A DNA stretch of 64,000 bases from Streptomyces sp. SLBN-118 (GTDB lineage Bacteria; Actinomycetota; Actinomycetes; Streptomycetales; Streptomycetaceae), in assembly GCF_006715635.1 (NCBI RefSeq), contig NZ_VFNP01000002.1, positions 868,001 to 932,000 on the forward strand, written 5' to 3'. Positions within the stretch are counted from its first letter, which is position 1. Each line of letters starts with the position of its first letter. Positions 50,731 to 59,702 of the stretch are shown piece by piece. A program made the position numbers and the translations under genes. Under the pieces are notes generated by a model that saw nothing but the letters and a program-made list of their open reading frames with translations, was not told where the DNA came from and did no database searches.

Positions 50731-51522
50731 CTAGATGTAGCCCAGCGCGGCCGCGCCGCCCGCTCCGCCGAGCACCATGAACACCGGCATCAGCACCTTC
50801 AGCTCGATCCAGCTCCCGGCCCGGAACCGCATCGCCTTCGGCGGGCCCAGCGGGTACCAGCGCTTGCGGCCGACGGGGATGGGCCACAGGATCGGGCAGC
50901 CCGAGACCGTCAGCGCGTCGCCGATGTCGTGCACGAGCGCGCCCAGCACGATCGGCAGGCCCAGCCACAGGTACTCCTGGCCGGGGGCCGTGAACAGCCA
51001 GTCCGCGCCATTGCCCGGCTTGTCGAGCACTCCCGCCAGGATCCACGCGCTCGTGGCGCCGAGCAGCCAGACCAGTACATCGCTGGAGACCCGTGCCGCC
51101 CGCCACAGCAGGCCCTCCACCGCGAGCACCAGATGGATGAAGAGGATCACGAGGACCGCCCACCGGCCTCCGAAGATGGCCAGCGCCGAGGTGCCCCCGC
51201 CGATCAGGACCGCCCACAGCCAGGTGTGCGTGAGCGTGCGATGGCCGCCGGTCCTGCGCTTGTCGCCCTGCATCCTTGTCGCTTTGTAGACGGCGTACGA
51301 CAGCTTGTCGACGACCTCGCACAGTCCGCGCGAGAGGGGCCCGAAGGCCCGCGAGATCGTTGCCGCCTTGTGGTCGAGATCCGGCGCCAGCGCCGCGCCG
51401 GCGCATATCAGCGCTCCGACGACGAGGACCGGCCACGGCATCGGATGGCCGGCGGCGGCTGTCGCCGCGCCCACCCCCAGCCAGGCAGCCGCCCCGGACA
51501 GTGAGTGCGCCGGTCCCATCAT
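50731..51522 (-). CDS. YdjM-family membrane-bound metal-dependent hydrolase
   Basis: A 263-aa integral membrane protein of the YdjM/DUF457 metal-dependent hydrolase family. His/Asp clusters are visible: GPAHSLSGAAAWL at the start, GAALAPDLDHKAATISRAFG, GGHRTLTHTWLW and GALVHDIGDALT. Six or so transmembrane helices separate them. Function is not established. Starts at 51522 and 51519 (MMG) are equivalent; the longer frame to 51654 is unlikely. It is divergent from the helicase gene. Confidence 0.88.
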   Translation of the reverse strand: MMGPAHSLSGAAAWLGVGAATAAAGHPMPWPVLVVGALICAGAALAPDLDHKAATISRAFGPLSRGLCEVVDKLSYAVYKATRMQGDKRRTGGHRTLTHTWLWAVLIGGGTSALAIFGGRWAVLVILFIHLVLAVEGLLWRAARVSSDVLVWLLGATSAWILAGVLDKPGNGADWLFTAPGQEYLWLGLPIVLGALVHDIGDALTVSGCPILWPIPVGRKRWYPLGPPKAMRFRAGSWIELKVLMPVFMVLGGAGGAAALGYI

Positions 51523-51643
51523 GTGCGTTTCCCGCCCCATTGCTCTTGTGGTGAAGCCCAGTTGACAGGGCAGCGTATCGCCCGTGATCTTGCCGTCGGC
51601 GTCCGGTTCCCTGATCCGGGGTGAAGGCAGGCAAGATGGGGGC

Positions 51644-54157
51644 GTGACCCTCATCGATCAGCTGCCGCCGGACAACAATCCCGATGTCCTCTTCGAAGCC
51701 TTCTCCTCATGGGCCGAAGGCCAGGGCATCACGCTCTATCCGGCTCAGGAGGAGGCGCTGATCGAGGTGGTTTCCGGGGCGAATGTGATCCTTTCGACCC
51801 CCACCGGCTCCGGTAAGAGCCTTGTTGCGGCGGGCGCGCACTTCACCGCTCTCGCAGGCGACCAGGTGACCTTCTACACCGCACCGATCAAGGCGCTGGT
51901 CTCCGAGAAGTTCTTCGACCTGTGCAAGCTCTTCGGCACGGAGAACGTCGGGATGCTCACGGGCGACGCGTCCGTCAACGCGGACGCCCCGGTCATCTGC
52001 TGCACCGCCGAGGTGCTGGCCTCCATCGCCCTGCGCGACGGCAAGCACGCCGATATCGGCCAGGTCGTGATGGACGAGTTCCATTTCTACGCCGAGCCGG
52101 ACCGCGGCTGGGCCTGGCAGATCCCGCTTCTGGAGCTGCCGCAGGCACAGTTCATCCTGATGTCGGCGACCCTCGGCGACGTCTCCATGTTCGAAAAGGA
52201 CCTGACCCGCCGCACGGGCCGCGAGACGGCCGTCGTACGGTCCGCGACCCGGCCCGTGCCGCTCTCGTACGAGTACGTCACGACGCCCATCACGGAGACG
52301 CTGACCGAACTGCTCGAAACCAGGCAGGCGCCGGTCTACATCGTGCACTTCACGCAGGCCCAGGCGGTCGAGCGCGCGCAGTCGCTGATGAGCATCAACA
52401 TGTGCACGCGCGAAGAGAAGGACAAGATCGCTGATCTGATCGGCAGTTTCCGCTTCACCACCAAGTTCGGGCAGAACCTGTCCCGTTACGTACGCCATGG
52501 CATCGGTGTGCACCACGCAGGCATGTTGCCCAAGTACCGCCGTCTGGTAGAAAAGCTCGCGCAGGCAGGCTTGTTGAAGGTCATCTGCGGTACCGACACG
52601 CTCGGGGTCGGAGTCAACGTCCCCATCCGCACGGTGCTGTTCACCGCGCTCACCAAGTACGACGGCAATCGGGTGCGGACACTTCGCGCCCGCGAGTTCC
52701 ATCAGATCGCCGGTCGCGCCGGGCGGGCCGGCTTCGACACCGCCGGTTTTGTGGTCGCCCAGGCTCCCGAGCACGTCATCGAGAACGAGAAGGCGCTCGC
52801 GAAGGCCGGCGACGATCCCAAGAAGCGCCGCAAGGTGGTCAGGAAGAAGGCCCCCGAGGGCTTTGTCGCCTGGTCGGACACCACGTTCGAGAAGCTGATC
52901 GCCTCCGAGCCGGAGCCGCTGACCTCCCGCTTCCGGGTCACCAACATCATGCTGCTCTCGGTGATCGCCCGGCCCGGGAACGCCTTCGAGGCGATGCGCC
53001 GCCTGCTCGAGGACAATCACGAGCCGCGCAAGGCGCAGCTGCGTCACATCCGCAGAGCCATCGCCATCTACCGCTCGCTGCTCGACGGCGGAGTGGTGGA
53101 GCAGTTGGACAAGCCCGACGCCGAGGGCCGCACCATCCGGCTCACCGTCGACCTCCAGCAGGACTTCGCGCTCAACCAGCCGCTGTCGACCTTCGCGCTG
53201 GCCGCCTTCGACCTGCTCGACCCGGAGTCCCCGTCCTACGCCCTGGACATGGTCTCCGTCGTCGAGTCGACGCTCGACGACCCCCGCCAGATCCTCGCCG
53301 CCATGCAGAACAAGGCACGCGGAGAGGCGGTCGGCCAGATGAAGGCGGACGGCATCGAGTACGAGGAGCGCATGGAGCGGCTCCAGGACATCTCGTACCC
53401 CAAGCCGCTGGAAGAGCTGCTGTGGCACGCGTACAACGTCTACAAGAAGTCTCACCCCTGGGTCGCCGACCACCCGGTCTCGCCGAAGTCCGTCATCCGT
53501 GACATGTACGAACGGGCGCTGACCTTCACGGAGTTCACCTCCTGGTACGAGCTGGCGCGCACCGAGGGCATCGTGCTGCGCTATCTCGCCGGCGCGTACA
53601 AGGCGCTCGACCACACCATCCCCGACGACCTCAAGACCGAGGATCTCGAAGACCTGATCGCCTGGCTCGGCGAGATGGTGCGGCAGGTCGACTCCAGTCT
53701 GCTCGACGAGTGGGAGCAGCTCGCCAACCCGGAGATCGAGACCGCCGAGCAGGCCCAGGAGAAGGCCGACCAGGTCAAGCCGGTCACCGCGAACGCACGC
53801 GCCTTCCGGGTGCTGGTGCGCAACGCGATGTTCCGCCGGGTGGAACTCGCCGCGCTCGACAGGGTCGACGACCTCGGGGAGCTGGACGCCGAGTCCGGCT
53901 GGGACGAAGACGCCTGGGGCGAGGCGATGGACGCGTACTGGGACGAGTACGACGAGCTGGGCACGGGGCCCGACGCCCGCGGGCCCAAGCTGCTGCTGAT
54001 AGAGGAAGACGCCGAGCACAGTCTGTGGCGCGTCCGGCAGGTCTTCGCCGACCCGAACGGCGACCACGACTGGGGTATCAGCGCGGAGGTCGATCTGACG
54101 GCTTCGGACGAGGAAGGCCGGGCCGTCGTGCGCGTCACGTCCGTCGGGCAGCTCTGA
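51644..54157 (+). CDS. DEFH-box helicase with DUF3516 C-terminal domain
   Basis: An 837-aa Ski2/Mtr4-like superfamily 2 helicase. Motifs in order: Walker A LSTPTGSGKSLVAAGAHFTA, motif Ia TAPIKALVSEKFFDL, motif II VVMDEFHFYAEP, motif III LMSATLGD, then VHHAGMLPKYRRL, GTDTLGVGVNVP and motif VI HQIAGRAGRAGFDTAG. The C-terminal third (residues 440-837) is the actinobacterial DUF3516 region with a final acidic stretch. It likely unwinds RNA in turnover or ribosome-related processes. GTG 51644 is the start. tesB follows after 38 bases. Confidence 0.95.
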   Translation: MTLIDQLPPDNNPDVLFEAFSSWAEGQGITLYPAQEEALIEVVSGANVILSTPTGSGKSLVAAGAHFTALAGDQVTFYTAPIKALVSEKFFDLCKLFGTENVGMLTGDASVNADAPVICCTAEVLASIALRDGKHADIGQVVMDEFHFYAEPDRGWAWQIPLLELPQAQFILMSATLGDVSMFEKDLTRRTGRETAVVRSATRPVPLSYEYVTTPITETLTELLETRQAPVYIVHFTQAQAVERAQSLMSINMCTREEKDKIADLIGSFRFTTKFGQNLSRYVRHGIGVHHAGMLPKYRRLVEKLAQAGLLKVICGTDTLGVGVNVPIRTVLFTALTKYDGNRVRTLRAREFHQIAGRAGRAGFDTAGFVVAQAPEHVIENEKALAKAGDDPKKRRKVVRKKAPEGFVAWSDTTFEKLIASEPEPLTSRFRVTNIMLLSVIARPGNAFEAMRRLLEDNHEPRKAQLRHIRRAIAIYRSLLDGGVVEQLDKPDAEGRTIRLTVDLQQDFALNQPLSTFALAAFDLLDPESPSYALDMVSVVESTLDDPRQILAAMQNKARGEAVGQMKADGIEYEERMERLQDISYPKPLEELLWHAYNVYKKSHPWVADHPVSPKSVIRDMYERALTFTEFTSWYELARTEGIVLRYLAGAYKALDHTIPDDLKTEDLEDLIAWLGEMVRQVDSSLLDEWEQLANPEIETAEQAQEKADQVKPVTANARAFRVLVRNAMFRRVELAALDRVDDLGELDAESGWDEDAWGEAMDAYWDEYDELGTGPDARGPKLLLIEEDAEHSLWRVRQVFADPNGDHDWGISAEVDLTASDEEGRAVVRVTSVGQL

Positions 54158-54195
54158 CACCGGCCCAACCACTGGGGAACACAGGAGGACACCCG

Positions 54196-55071
54196 ATGAC
54201 GAACCCGGCCGAGCGCCTGGTAGATCTGCTCGACCTGGAGCAGATCGAGGTCAATATCTTCCGCGGCCTGAGCCCCAACGAATCCCTGCAACGGGTCTTC
54301 GGCGGGCAGGTGGCCGGCCAGGCGCTGGTCGCGGCCGGCCGCACCACCGACGGCGAGCGGCCGGTCCACTCGCTGCACGCGTACTTCCTGCGGCCGGGCA
54401 TCCCGGGCGTGCCGATCGTCTATCAGGTCGAACGGGTCAGGGACGGCCGCTCCTTCACCACCCGCCGGGTCACCGCGATCCAGCAGGGCAAGACGATCTT
54501 CAATCTGACCGCCTCCTTCCACCGGCCGGAGACGGGCAGCATCGAGCACCAGTTGCCGCCGCGGCTGGATTTTCCGGACCCCGAGACACTCCCCACGGTC
54601 GCCACGGAGATCCGTGAACACCTGGGTGCGCTGCCCGAGGCGCTGGAGCGGATGGAGCGGCGCCAGCCCTTCGACATCCGCTACGCCGACCGGCTGCGCT
54701 GGACGCCGGAGGAGCTCAAGGACGCGGACCCGCGCAGCGCGGTGTGGATGCGCGCGGTCGGCCCGCTGGGCGACGATCCGCTGGTGCACACCTGCGCGCT
54801 CACCTACGCGAGCGACATGACCCTGCTGGACGCGGTCCGTATCCCGGTGGAGCCGCTGTGGGGCAGGCGCGGCTTCGACATGGCCTCGCTCGACCACGCA
54901 ATGTGGTTCCACCGGCCCTTCCGCGCGGACGAGTGGTTCCTCTACGACCAGGAGTCCCCGATCGCCACGGGCGGCCGTGGTCTGGCGCGCGGCCGTATCT
55001 ACGACCTGGCGGGCAATCTGCTGGTTTCGGTCGTGCAGGAAGGTCTCTTCCGTCCGTGGGGTTCACAATGA
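54196..55071 (+). CDS. tesB: Acyl-CoA thioesterase II
   Basis: A 291-aa double-hotdog thioesterase hydrolysing medium- and long-chain acyl-CoA. Conserved blocks are VFGGQVAGQALVAAGRTTDG, HSLHAYFLRPGIPGVPIVYQ, SFTTRRVTAIQQGKTIFNLT, ASLDHAMWFHRPFRADEWFL and the catalytic-triad region GRGLARGRIYDLAGNLLVSV. GGAGG precedes ATG 54196. It follows the helicase gene closely but the functional link is unclear. Confidence 0.96.
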   Translation: MTNPAERLVDLLDLEQIEVNIFRGLSPNESLQRVFGGQVAGQALVAAGRTTDGERPVHSLHAYFLRPGIPGVPIVYQVERVRDGRSFTTRRVTAIQQGKTIFNLTASFHRPETGSIEHQLPPRLDFPDPETLPTVATEIREHLGALPEALERMERRQPFDIRYADRLRWTPEELKDADPRSAVWMRAVGPLGDDPLVHTCALTYASDMTLLDAVRIPVEPLWGRRGFDMASLDHAMWFHRPFRADEWFLYDQESPIATGGRGLARGRIYDLAGNLLVSVVQEGLFRPWGSQ

Positions 55072-55102
55072 ACGTCGATTGCCCGCCCATGAGGAGATTT
55101 CC

Positions 55103-55591
55103 GTGACCCTGTACGACATCCCGCTGCGCACGCTCAACGGAGAGCCGACGTCCCTGGCCGACTACGAGGGCAAGGCCGTCCTGCTGGTGAACGTGGCCTC
55201 CAAGTGCGGTCTGACCCCGCAGTACGCCGGTCTGGAGCGGCTGCAGAAGCAGTACGGCGAGCAGGGCTTCAGCGTCGTCGGCGTGCCGTGCAACCAGTTC
55301 GCGGGCCAGGAGCCGGGCAGCGCGGAGGAGATCGAGTCCTTCTGCTCGGCGACGTACGGCGTGACCTTCCCCATGCTGGAGAAGACGGATGTGAACGGGG
55401 CCGGCCGGCACCCGCTCTACACGGAGCTGACGAAGGTCGCGGACGCCGAGGGCGAGGCCGGGGATGTCCAGTGGAACTTCGAGAAGTTCCTGATCGGCAA
55501 GGACGGCCAGGTCGTGTCCCGCATCCGCCCGCGCACGGAGCCGGAGGACCCGGCGGTCACGGCCGCGATCGAGGCGCTGCTCTCCGCGTAA
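55103..55591 (+). CDS. Glutathione peroxidase-family (thioredoxin-dependent) peroxidase
   Basis: A 162-aa peroxidase. The peroxidatic Cys is in NVASKCGLTPQYAGLERL (about residue 36), the Gln tetrad partner in VGVPCNQFAGQEPGSAEEI and the Trp in VQWNFEKFLIGKDG. Cys in the CNQF region suggests a thioredoxin-type resolving mechanism, as expected in a mycothiol organism. GAGGAG precedes GTG 55103. It lies 31 bases after tesB and is likely co-transcribed. Confidence 0.95.
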   Translation: MTLYDIPLRTLNGEPTSLADYEGKAVLLVNVASKCGLTPQYAGLERLQKQYGEQGFSVVGVPCNQFAGQEPGSAEEIESFCSATYGVTFPMLEKTDVNGAGRHPLYTELTKVADAEGEAGDVQWNFEKFLIGKDGQVVSRIRPRTEPEDPAVTAAIEALLSA

Positions 55592-55599
55592 CGCGGTCG

Positions 55600-55635
55600 G
55601 GCGCCGGACGGGCTCGGTCGAGCGCGTCCGGCGCC
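55600..55635. terminator. Bidirectional terminator
   Basis: GGCGCCGGACG pairs with CGTCCGGCGCC (11-bp perfect stem, 14-base loop) between convergent peroxidase and acyl-CoA dehydrogenase genes. Confidence 0.8.
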
Positions 55636-55651
55636 GGAGCGGGGGAGAAAC

Positions 55652-56878
55652 CTAGCGGATCGGCATGCCCGACAGGGTGCGGGCGATCACCAGACGCTGG
55701 ATCTCGCTGGTGCCCTCGAAGATCGTGTAGATCGCGGCGTCGCGGTGCATGCGCTCCACCGGGTATTCGCGGGTGAAGCCGTTGCCGCCCAGGATCTGGA
55801 TGGCCTGGGCCGTGACCTTCTTCGCGGTCTCGGAGGCGAACAGCTTCGACATCGAGCCCTCGGCCGACTCGAAGGGCCTGCCCGCCGCCGCCATCCACGA
55901 GGCGCGCCAGACCAGCAGCCGTGCCGCATCGATCTGGGTGCGCATGTCGGCCAACTGGAAGGCGACGCCCTGGTTGTCGATGATCGGGCGGCCGAACTGG
56001 CTGCGGGTCATGGCGTAGTCGAGCGCGACCTCGTACGCGGCACGGGCGGTGCCGACCGCCATCGCGCCGACGGCCGGGCGGGACGCCTCGAAGGTGGCCA
56101 TCGCCGCGTTCTTCACGCGCTCGCCGCCCTTCTTCACGCTCTCGCGCCCCCGGGCGAGACGCTCGTCCAGCTTCTCCTTGCCGCCGAGCAGGCAGTGGCC
56201 GGGGACGCGGACGTCCTCCAGGACCACCTCGGCGGTGTGGGAGGCGCGGATGCCGTGCTTCTTGAACTTCTGGCCCTGCGAGAGGCCGGGGGTGTGCGGC
56301 GGGACGATGAAGGAGGCGTGGCCCTTGGAGCCGATCTCCGGGTCGACGACGGCGACGACGACATGGACATTGGCGATGCCGCCGTTGGTGGCCCACGTCT
56401 TGGTGCCGTTGAGCACCCACTCGTCCGTGGCCTCGTCGTAGACGGCGCGGGTGCGCATGGACCCGACGTCGGAGCCCGCGTCGGGCTCGGAGGAGCAGAA
56501 GGCCGCGAGCTTCACGTCGTCAACGTCGCCGTACATCTGTGGAATCCACGTGCCGATCTGCTCCTCGGTGCCGTTGGCGAGGACACCGACGGCCGCGAGT
56601 CCCGTGCCGACGATGGACAGACCGATGCCCGCGTCGCCCCAGAACAGCTCCTCCATGGCCACGGGGATGCCGAGTCCGGTGGGGTCGAAGAACTGCTGGG
56701 CGTAGAAGTCGAGGGAGTAGATTCCGACCTTGGCCGCCTCCTGGATCACCGGCCAGGGGGTCTCCTCGCGCTCGTCCCATTCCGCGGCGGCCGGGCGCAT
56801 CACGTCCTTGGCGAACCCGTTCAGCCAATCGCGGACCTGCTTCTGATCATCGTTGAGCTCGAACGTGAACTCGGCCAT
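55652..56878 (-). CDS. Acyl-CoA dehydrogenase family protein
   Basis: A 408-aa FAD enzyme that introduces the alpha-beta double bond in an acyl-CoA and passes electrons to ETF. Landmarks are AAFCSSEPDAGSDVGSMRTR (FAD loop, about residues 128-147), WVLNGTKTWATNGGIANVHV, TRSQFGRPIIDNQGVAFQLA and the C-terminal REYPVERMHRDAAIYTIFEG with catalytic Glu and TSEIQRLVIAR. ATG 56878 has GAGGGG upstream. It is divergent from a TetR gene whose operator lies in the gap. Confidence 0.95.
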   Translation of the reverse strand: MAEFTFELNDDQKQVRDWLNGFAKDVMRPAAAEWDEREETPWPVIQEAAKVGIYSLDFYAQQFFDPTGLGIPVAMEELFWGDAGIGLSIVGTGLAAVGVLANGTEEQIGTWIPQMYGDVDDVKLAAFCSSEPDAGSDVGSMRTRAVYDEATDEWVLNGTKTWATNGGIANVHVVVAVVDPEIGSKGHASFIVPPHTPGLSQGQKFKKHGIRASHTAEVVLEDVRVPGHCLLGGKEKLDERLARGRESVKKGGERVKNAAMATFEASRPAVGAMAVGTARAAYEVALDYAMTRSQFGRPIIDNQGVAFQLADMRTQIDAARLLVWRASWMAAAGRPFESAEGSMSKLFASETAKKVTAQAIQILGGNGFTREYPVERMHRDAAIYTIFEGTSEIQRLVIARTLSGMPIR

Positions 56879-56913
56879 GTTCCCCTCCAGCACTGCGGTG
56901 ACGCTCGGCATGT

Positions 56914-56948
56914 TACTTGCGGTAACCAGAGTGTGTTACCGGCAAGTA
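56914..56948. promoter_or_regulatory. TetR operator between acyl-CoA dehydrogenase and tetR
   Basis: TACTTGCGGTAAC (56914-56926) and GTTACCGGCAAGTA (56935-56948) are inverted copies around an 8-base spacer, with one inserted G in the right arm. Inner motif GGTAAC/GTTACC is repeated. It is 36 bases before the dehydrogenase start and 116 before tetR, as expected for a shared repressor site. Confidence 0.75.
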
Positions 56949-57063
56949 GCCCGTGTCAACCGGCCATGGCCCGATCCCCTGGCCGGAGCGGCATGGTGTT
57001 ACGTTGCGCAGGCGCCACGCAATCCCAGGCGTCGCGCAATCGCTCGGGCGGGGAGAAACATCT

Positions 57064-57723
57064 ATGGAGACCACACAGCAGGCGGCGGGCCAACAGCGGA
57101 CTGCCGACCAGCGGCGCCGGGAGCTGCTGGAGGCGGCCGACCGGGTGGTGCTCCGGGACGGGCCACAGGCGTCGATGAACGCCATCGCCGCGGAAGCGGG
57201 CATCACCAAGCCCATCCTGTACCGGCACTTCGGCGACAAGGGTGGCCTGTACCGCGCCCTTGCCAAACGCCACACCGACGCGCTGCTCGACGCGCTGCGG
57301 GCCGCAGTTGACGCCCCGGCCGACCGGCGCGAACGAGTCGAGGCCACGCTCGACACGTATCTCGCGGCGATCGAGGCGCGGCCACAGGTGTACCGCTTTC
57401 TGATGCACCCGTCCGAGGACCACCAGCCCGCGGACGCGGTCTCGGACGCGGTCTTCGACGTGGGCCGCCACTCGGCGCCGCTGCTGCGCCGGCTCGGTGA
57501 GGAGCTGGCGAAGGTCATCCACGACCGGGTCGACCTCGGACCGGGCAGCGAACAGCTGGCCCGGGTGTGGGGCCACGGCATCGTCGGCATGATGCACGCG
57601 GCCGGGGACTGGTGGCTGGGTGAACGCCCGTGCTCCCGGGCGGAGTTGGTCCGCTGCCTGGCGGACCTGCTCTGGGGCCGCCTGGCCGCGGCGGCCGACC
57701 GCGCTGGGGGGCCCGGTTTCTGA
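57064..57723 (+). CDS. TetR family regulator (acyl-CoA dehydrogenase regulator)
   Basis: A 219-aa regulator. The HTH is RRRELLEAADRVVLRDGPQA, then MNAIAAEAGITKPILYRHFG, with the usual YRHFG-DK recognition turn. The C-terminal domain includes YRFLMHPSEDHQPADAVSD and GHGIVGMMHAAGDWWLGERP, resembling fatty-acid-responsive TetR proteins. Divergence from an acyl-CoA dehydrogenase and the dyad at 56914-56948 support a lipid-catabolism repressor. GGAGA precedes ATG 57064. Confidence 0.93.
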   Translation: METTQQAAGQQRTADQRRRELLEAADRVVLRDGPQASMNAIAAEAGITKPILYRHFGDKGGLYRALAKRHTDALLDALRAAVDAPADRRERVEATLDTYLAAIEARPQVYRFLMHPSEDHQPADAVSDAVFDVGRHSAPLLRRLGEELAKVIHDRVDLGPGSEQLARVWGHGIVGMMHAAGDWWLGERPCSRAELVRCLADLLWGRLAAAADRAGGPGF

Positions 57724-57764
57724 CTGGGGCGAGGACATGCTGCCCAAGGCCGCATATGAGATCT

Positions 57765-57778
57765 GGGGGCCTGCCCCC
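57765..57778. terminator. Short GC hairpin between convergent tetR and def
   Basis: GGGGG and CCCCC flank a CCTG loop, in the 59-base gap between convergent genes. Small but well placed. Confidence 0.45.
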
Positions 57779-57782
57779 GGAC

Positions 57783-58319
57783 CTACCCCCACTTCGCCCG
57801 CCGCGCCGCCCGCAGCGCCCTCGCCCGGCGCCACCCCGTCAGCCGGTCCGTGTACACCAGCCCTTCCAAGTGGTCGCACTCGTGCTGAAGACACCGCGCG
57901 AAGAACCCGGTGCCGGCCACCCGCACCGGCTCGCCGTCCACCGTGACGCCCTCCACCACCGCGTGGTCGAAACGCTCCGTCCCGGCTTCGAGGCCGGGCA
58001 GCGAGAGACAGCCTTCCGGTCCGCGCACGGTGACCCCGTCAGCCTCCACCAGACGCGGGTTGACGATGTGTCCGAGATGGCGGACGTCCTCGTCGTCGGG
58101 GCAGTCGTAGACGAACACCCGCAAAGGGACGCCCACCTGGTTCGCGGCGAGGCCCACACCCTGCGCCGCGTACATCGTCGCGAACATGTCCTCGACCAGC
58201 TGCTTCAGCGCGGGCGAGAAGTCGGTGACGGGCTCACAGGGGGCGTGCAGCAACGGATCCCCGAGCAGGCTCATGGCCTTGACGAGTCCAGAACTGCCGG
58301 GGATGGGCCGGTTTCGCAT
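57783..58319 (-). CDS. def: Peptide deformylase
   Basis: A 178-aa zinc/iron deformylase removing the formyl group from new proteins. All three motifs are intact: GVGLAANQVGVPLRVF (motif I, about residue 55), EGCLSLPGLEAGTER (motif II with metal Cys) and the HECDHLEGLVYTD metal-His motif III. ATG 58319 is the likely start; the longer frame is unconserved. It is divergent from murT. Several paralogues are normal in Streptomyces. Confidence 0.96.
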   Translation of the reverse strand: MRNRPIPGSSGLVKAMSLLGDPLLHAPCEPVTDFSPALKQLVEDMFATMYAAQGVGLAANQVGVPLRVFVYDCPDDEDVRHLGHIVNPRLVEADGVTVRGPEGCLSLPGLEAGTERFDHAVVEGVTVDGEPVRVAGTGFFARCLQHECDHLEGLVYTDRLTGWRRARALRAARRAKWG

Positions 58320-58434
58320 GGCCGTAAGAGTACGGTCCGCCACGACCTCCACATTCTCCGGCGGTGCCGCCGTACGGGCGCCTGGCCGGACCTCGATAGG
58401 CTGGGCCGGACCGATGCAAGGAGGATCAAGGACG

Positions 58435-59673
58435 ATGTCAGGCAACTCGGAGCCCCTGACGCCGCGCGCCAAGCTGGCCGTGACGGCAGGCAAGGCCGCC
58501 GCGGCGGTGTCGCGCGCCGCCGGACGCGGCAGCGGATCGGTGATCGGCGGCCGGGTCGCGCTCAAGCTCGACCCCGATCTGCTGGGGCGGCTGGCGCAGC
58601 ACCTGGACGTCGTCCTCGTGTCGGCGACCAATGGCAAGACCACGACGACCCGGCTGATCGCCGAGGCCCTCCGGGCCAGCGGACCGGTCGTCTCCAACGC
58701 GCTCGGCGCCAATATGCCCGCGGGCATCACCTCGGCGCTGGCCGGTGGCTCCGACGCCAAGTTCGGTGTGATCGAGGTCGACGAGAAGTACCTCGCGGGC
58801 GTGGCCCGAGATGTGACGCCCAAGGCGATCGCGCTGCTCAATCTGTCGCGTGACCAGCTGGACCGCGCGGCCGAGACCCGGATGCTGGCCGAGAGGTGGC
58901 GTGAGGGTCTGGCCGGTACGAAGGCCATGGTCATCGCCAACGCCGACGACCCGCTGATCGTGTGGGCCGCCTCCTCCTCGCCCAACGTCGTATGGGTGGC
59001 CGCCGGCCAGGAATGGAAGGACGACGCCTGGTCCTGCCCGTCCTGCGGCGGTGTGATGCAGCGCCCCGGCGACGACTGGTTCTGCGGCGCGTGCGGGTTC
59101 CGCCGTCCCGCCCCCAGCTGGGTGCTCAGCGGCGACCATGTCCTCGACCCGCACGGCTCGGCCTGGCCGATCCACCTCCAGCTGCCCGGCCGCGCCAACA
59201 AGGCGAACGCCGCCACCTCGGCCGCGGTCGCCGCCTGCTTCGGCGTGCCGCCGCAGGTGGCCCTGGAGCGCATGTACTCCGTGCAGGCCGTCGCGGGACG
59301 CTATGACGTCGTCTCCTTCCTCGGCCGCGACCTGCGGCTGCTGCTGGCGAAGAACCCGGCGGGCTGGCTCGAAACGTTTTCCCTGATCGACCCGCCGCCG
59401 ACCCCGGTCATCCTCTCGGTCAACGCCCGCGGCGCCGACGGCACGGACACCTCCTGGCTCTGGGACGTCGACTACACCCGGCTCGCGGGTCACCCGATCT
59501 TCGTGATCGGCGACCGCCGGCTGGACCTGGCGGTGCGACTCGAAGTCGCGGGCCTGGACTTCCGGGTGTGCGAGAGCGTCGATGAGGCCGTGCAGCTCTC
59601 CCCGCCCGGGCGGATCGAGCTGATCGCCAACTACACCGCCTTCCAGGACGTGCGCCGCCGCGTCGGCAACTGA
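58435..59673 (+). CDS. murT: Lipid II isoglutaminyl synthase, MurT subunit
   Basis: A 412-aa Mur-ligase-like protein that activates the D-Glu carboxylate of lipid II for amidation by GatD. Walker-type loop VVLVSATNGKTTTTRLIAEA (about residues 60-79), GLNRDQLD-type block LLNLSRDQLDRAAETR, and a Cys4 zinc ribbon (CPSCGG to CGACGF) at about residues 200-222 that is a MurT hallmark. The C-terminal DUF1727 region contains DVDYTRLAGHPIFVIGDRRL. GAGGATCAAGGACG precedes the ATG. GatD follows directly. Confidence 0.95.
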   Translation: MSGNSEPLTPRAKLAVTAGKAAAAVSRAAGRGSGSVIGGRVALKLDPDLLGRLAQHLDVVLVSATNGKTTTTRLIAEALRASGPVVSNALGANMPAGITSALAGGSDAKFGVIEVDEKYLAGVARDVTPKAIALLNLSRDQLDRAAETRMLAERWREGLAGTKAMVIANADDPLIVWAASSSPNVVWVAAGQEWKDDAWSCPSCGGVMQRPGDDWFCGACGFRRPAPSWVLSGDHVLDPHGSAWPIHLQLPGRANKANAATSAAVAACFGVPPQVALERMYSVQAVAGRYDVVSFLGRDLRLLLAKNPAGWLETFSLIDPPPTPVILSVNARGADGTDTSWLWDVDYTRLAGHPIFVIGDRRLDLAVRLEVAGLDFRVCESVDEAVQLSPPGRIELIANYTAFQDVRRRVGN

Positions 59674-59702
59674 CCCGCGGACCCCGAAAAGGACTTATGA
59701 GC

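Noticed and set aside
51707..54172. 821-aa minus-strand frame opposite the helicase
   Set aside because: It mirrors the DEFH-box helicase exactly and has no recognisable family.
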